Assembly: GCA_963932145.1 (NCBI GenBank) | Contig: OZ010579.1 | Coordinates: 135,595,127-135,659,126 of the forward strand | DNA from: Acanthosepion lycidas | Lineage: Eukaryota > Mollusca > Cephalopoda > Sepiida > Sepiidae | Length of the DNA: 64,000 nt | Direction of reading: 5' to 3' | In this document: piece by piece, positions 63,928-64,000 of the stretch | Numbering within the stretch: position 1 is the stretch's first letter | How the letters are laid out: each line of letters opens with the position of its first letter | Made by a program: the position numbers and the translations under genes | Notes under the pieces: model-generated | What the model saw: only the letters and a program-made list of their open reading frames with translations | Told to the model about the DNA's origin: nothing | Database searches by the model: none

Positions 63928-64000
63928 TCCCTCCTGATCTCATGATCACAAACAGGCCAAGAAGGTGGCAATTGTCACCATCAAGTCCCCCTCCGAAGGG
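63928..64000 (-). pseudogene. Family A Pol C-terminal tip, running off the window
   Basis: The sequence just inside the LTR, ending in the polypurine tract, is where the Pol C-terminus lies in other copies. The only recognisable word in the minus-strand translation is CHLLGLFVIMRSGG, a degenerate form of the C-H-L-C-D box. The body of the element must lie to the right of the window. Confidence 0.5.

Overview
This is eukaryotic, not bacterial, DNA: AT-rich, full of (TA)n, (TG)n and poly-T tracts, with long gene-poor stretches, spliced exons and dozens of eroded retroelements. The mix of element types (several gypsy lineages, a copia-like element, RTE, Jockey and CR1-like LINEs, mariner and Tc1/mariner relatives) and the recognisable protein families suggest a mollusc, most likely a cephalopod such as an octopus. 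That placement is an inference from remembered sequence families, not from a search.

Only one host gene could be recognised. Two exons on the + strand, 34891-35062 and 55246-55388, join in phase 1 and encode about the first 100 residues of a protein resembling vertebrate C5orf34. They are separated by an intron of about 20.2 kb that has absorbed most of the retroelements in the second half of the window. The next exon was not found, so the following intron is at least 8.6 kb if the gene continues on this strand.

Layout from left to right. 1-1.7 kb: gag-protease-RT of gypsy family A (minus), cut by the window edge. 1.7-4.4 kb: no gene. 4.4-4.95 kb: minisatellite-bearing element with a LINE-like tail. 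5.1-7.5 kb: gypsy RT, family A integrase and a solo LTR with target duplication. 8.9-11.35 kb: two more family A fragments in opposite orientation and a LINE RNase H scrap. 12.0-16 kb: a MADE1-like mariner MITE, a Jockey-type ORF1 remnant, and a copia-like element split by an RTE LINE copy with a 5-prime inversion. 17.0-18.4 kb: family A RNase H/integrase plus LTR. 21.2 kb: a 5S rRNA-derived fragment. 21.4-25.8 kb: a structurally complete but inactivated Mag-like gypsy element with 66-bp LTRs and a tRNA-Ser type primer site. 25.8-32.2 kb: two inverted copies of an unclassified repeat enclosing two LINE remnants and an internally deleted transposase. 32.5-33.4 kb: family A integrase. 34.9-35.1 kb: host exon.

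38.6-44.7 kb: a family B gypsy element, minus strand, that received a family A element (with GATGG target duplication), a second MADE1-like MITE and a second minisatellite element. 44.7-48.7 kb: Jockey LINE interrupted by another family B element. 48.7-50.3 kb: gypsy C and CR1-like scraps. 51.1-52.4 kb: a full-length, dead mariner. 55.2 kb: second host exon. 55.9-59.5 kb: long APE-RT LINE containing a solo LTR with perfect target duplication. 61.2-63.2 kb: 2-kb non-autonomous DNA element with long inverted ends. 63.6-64 kb: LTR and Pol tail of a family A element that continues past the right edge.

No mobile-element coding region looks intact: all carry stops, frameshifts, deletions or altered catalytic residues. 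The biological story is an intron and its flanks serving as a long-lived landing site, with nested insertions whose order can be read from target duplications and interrupted reading frames. Family assignments rest on motif recognition without alignment tools.
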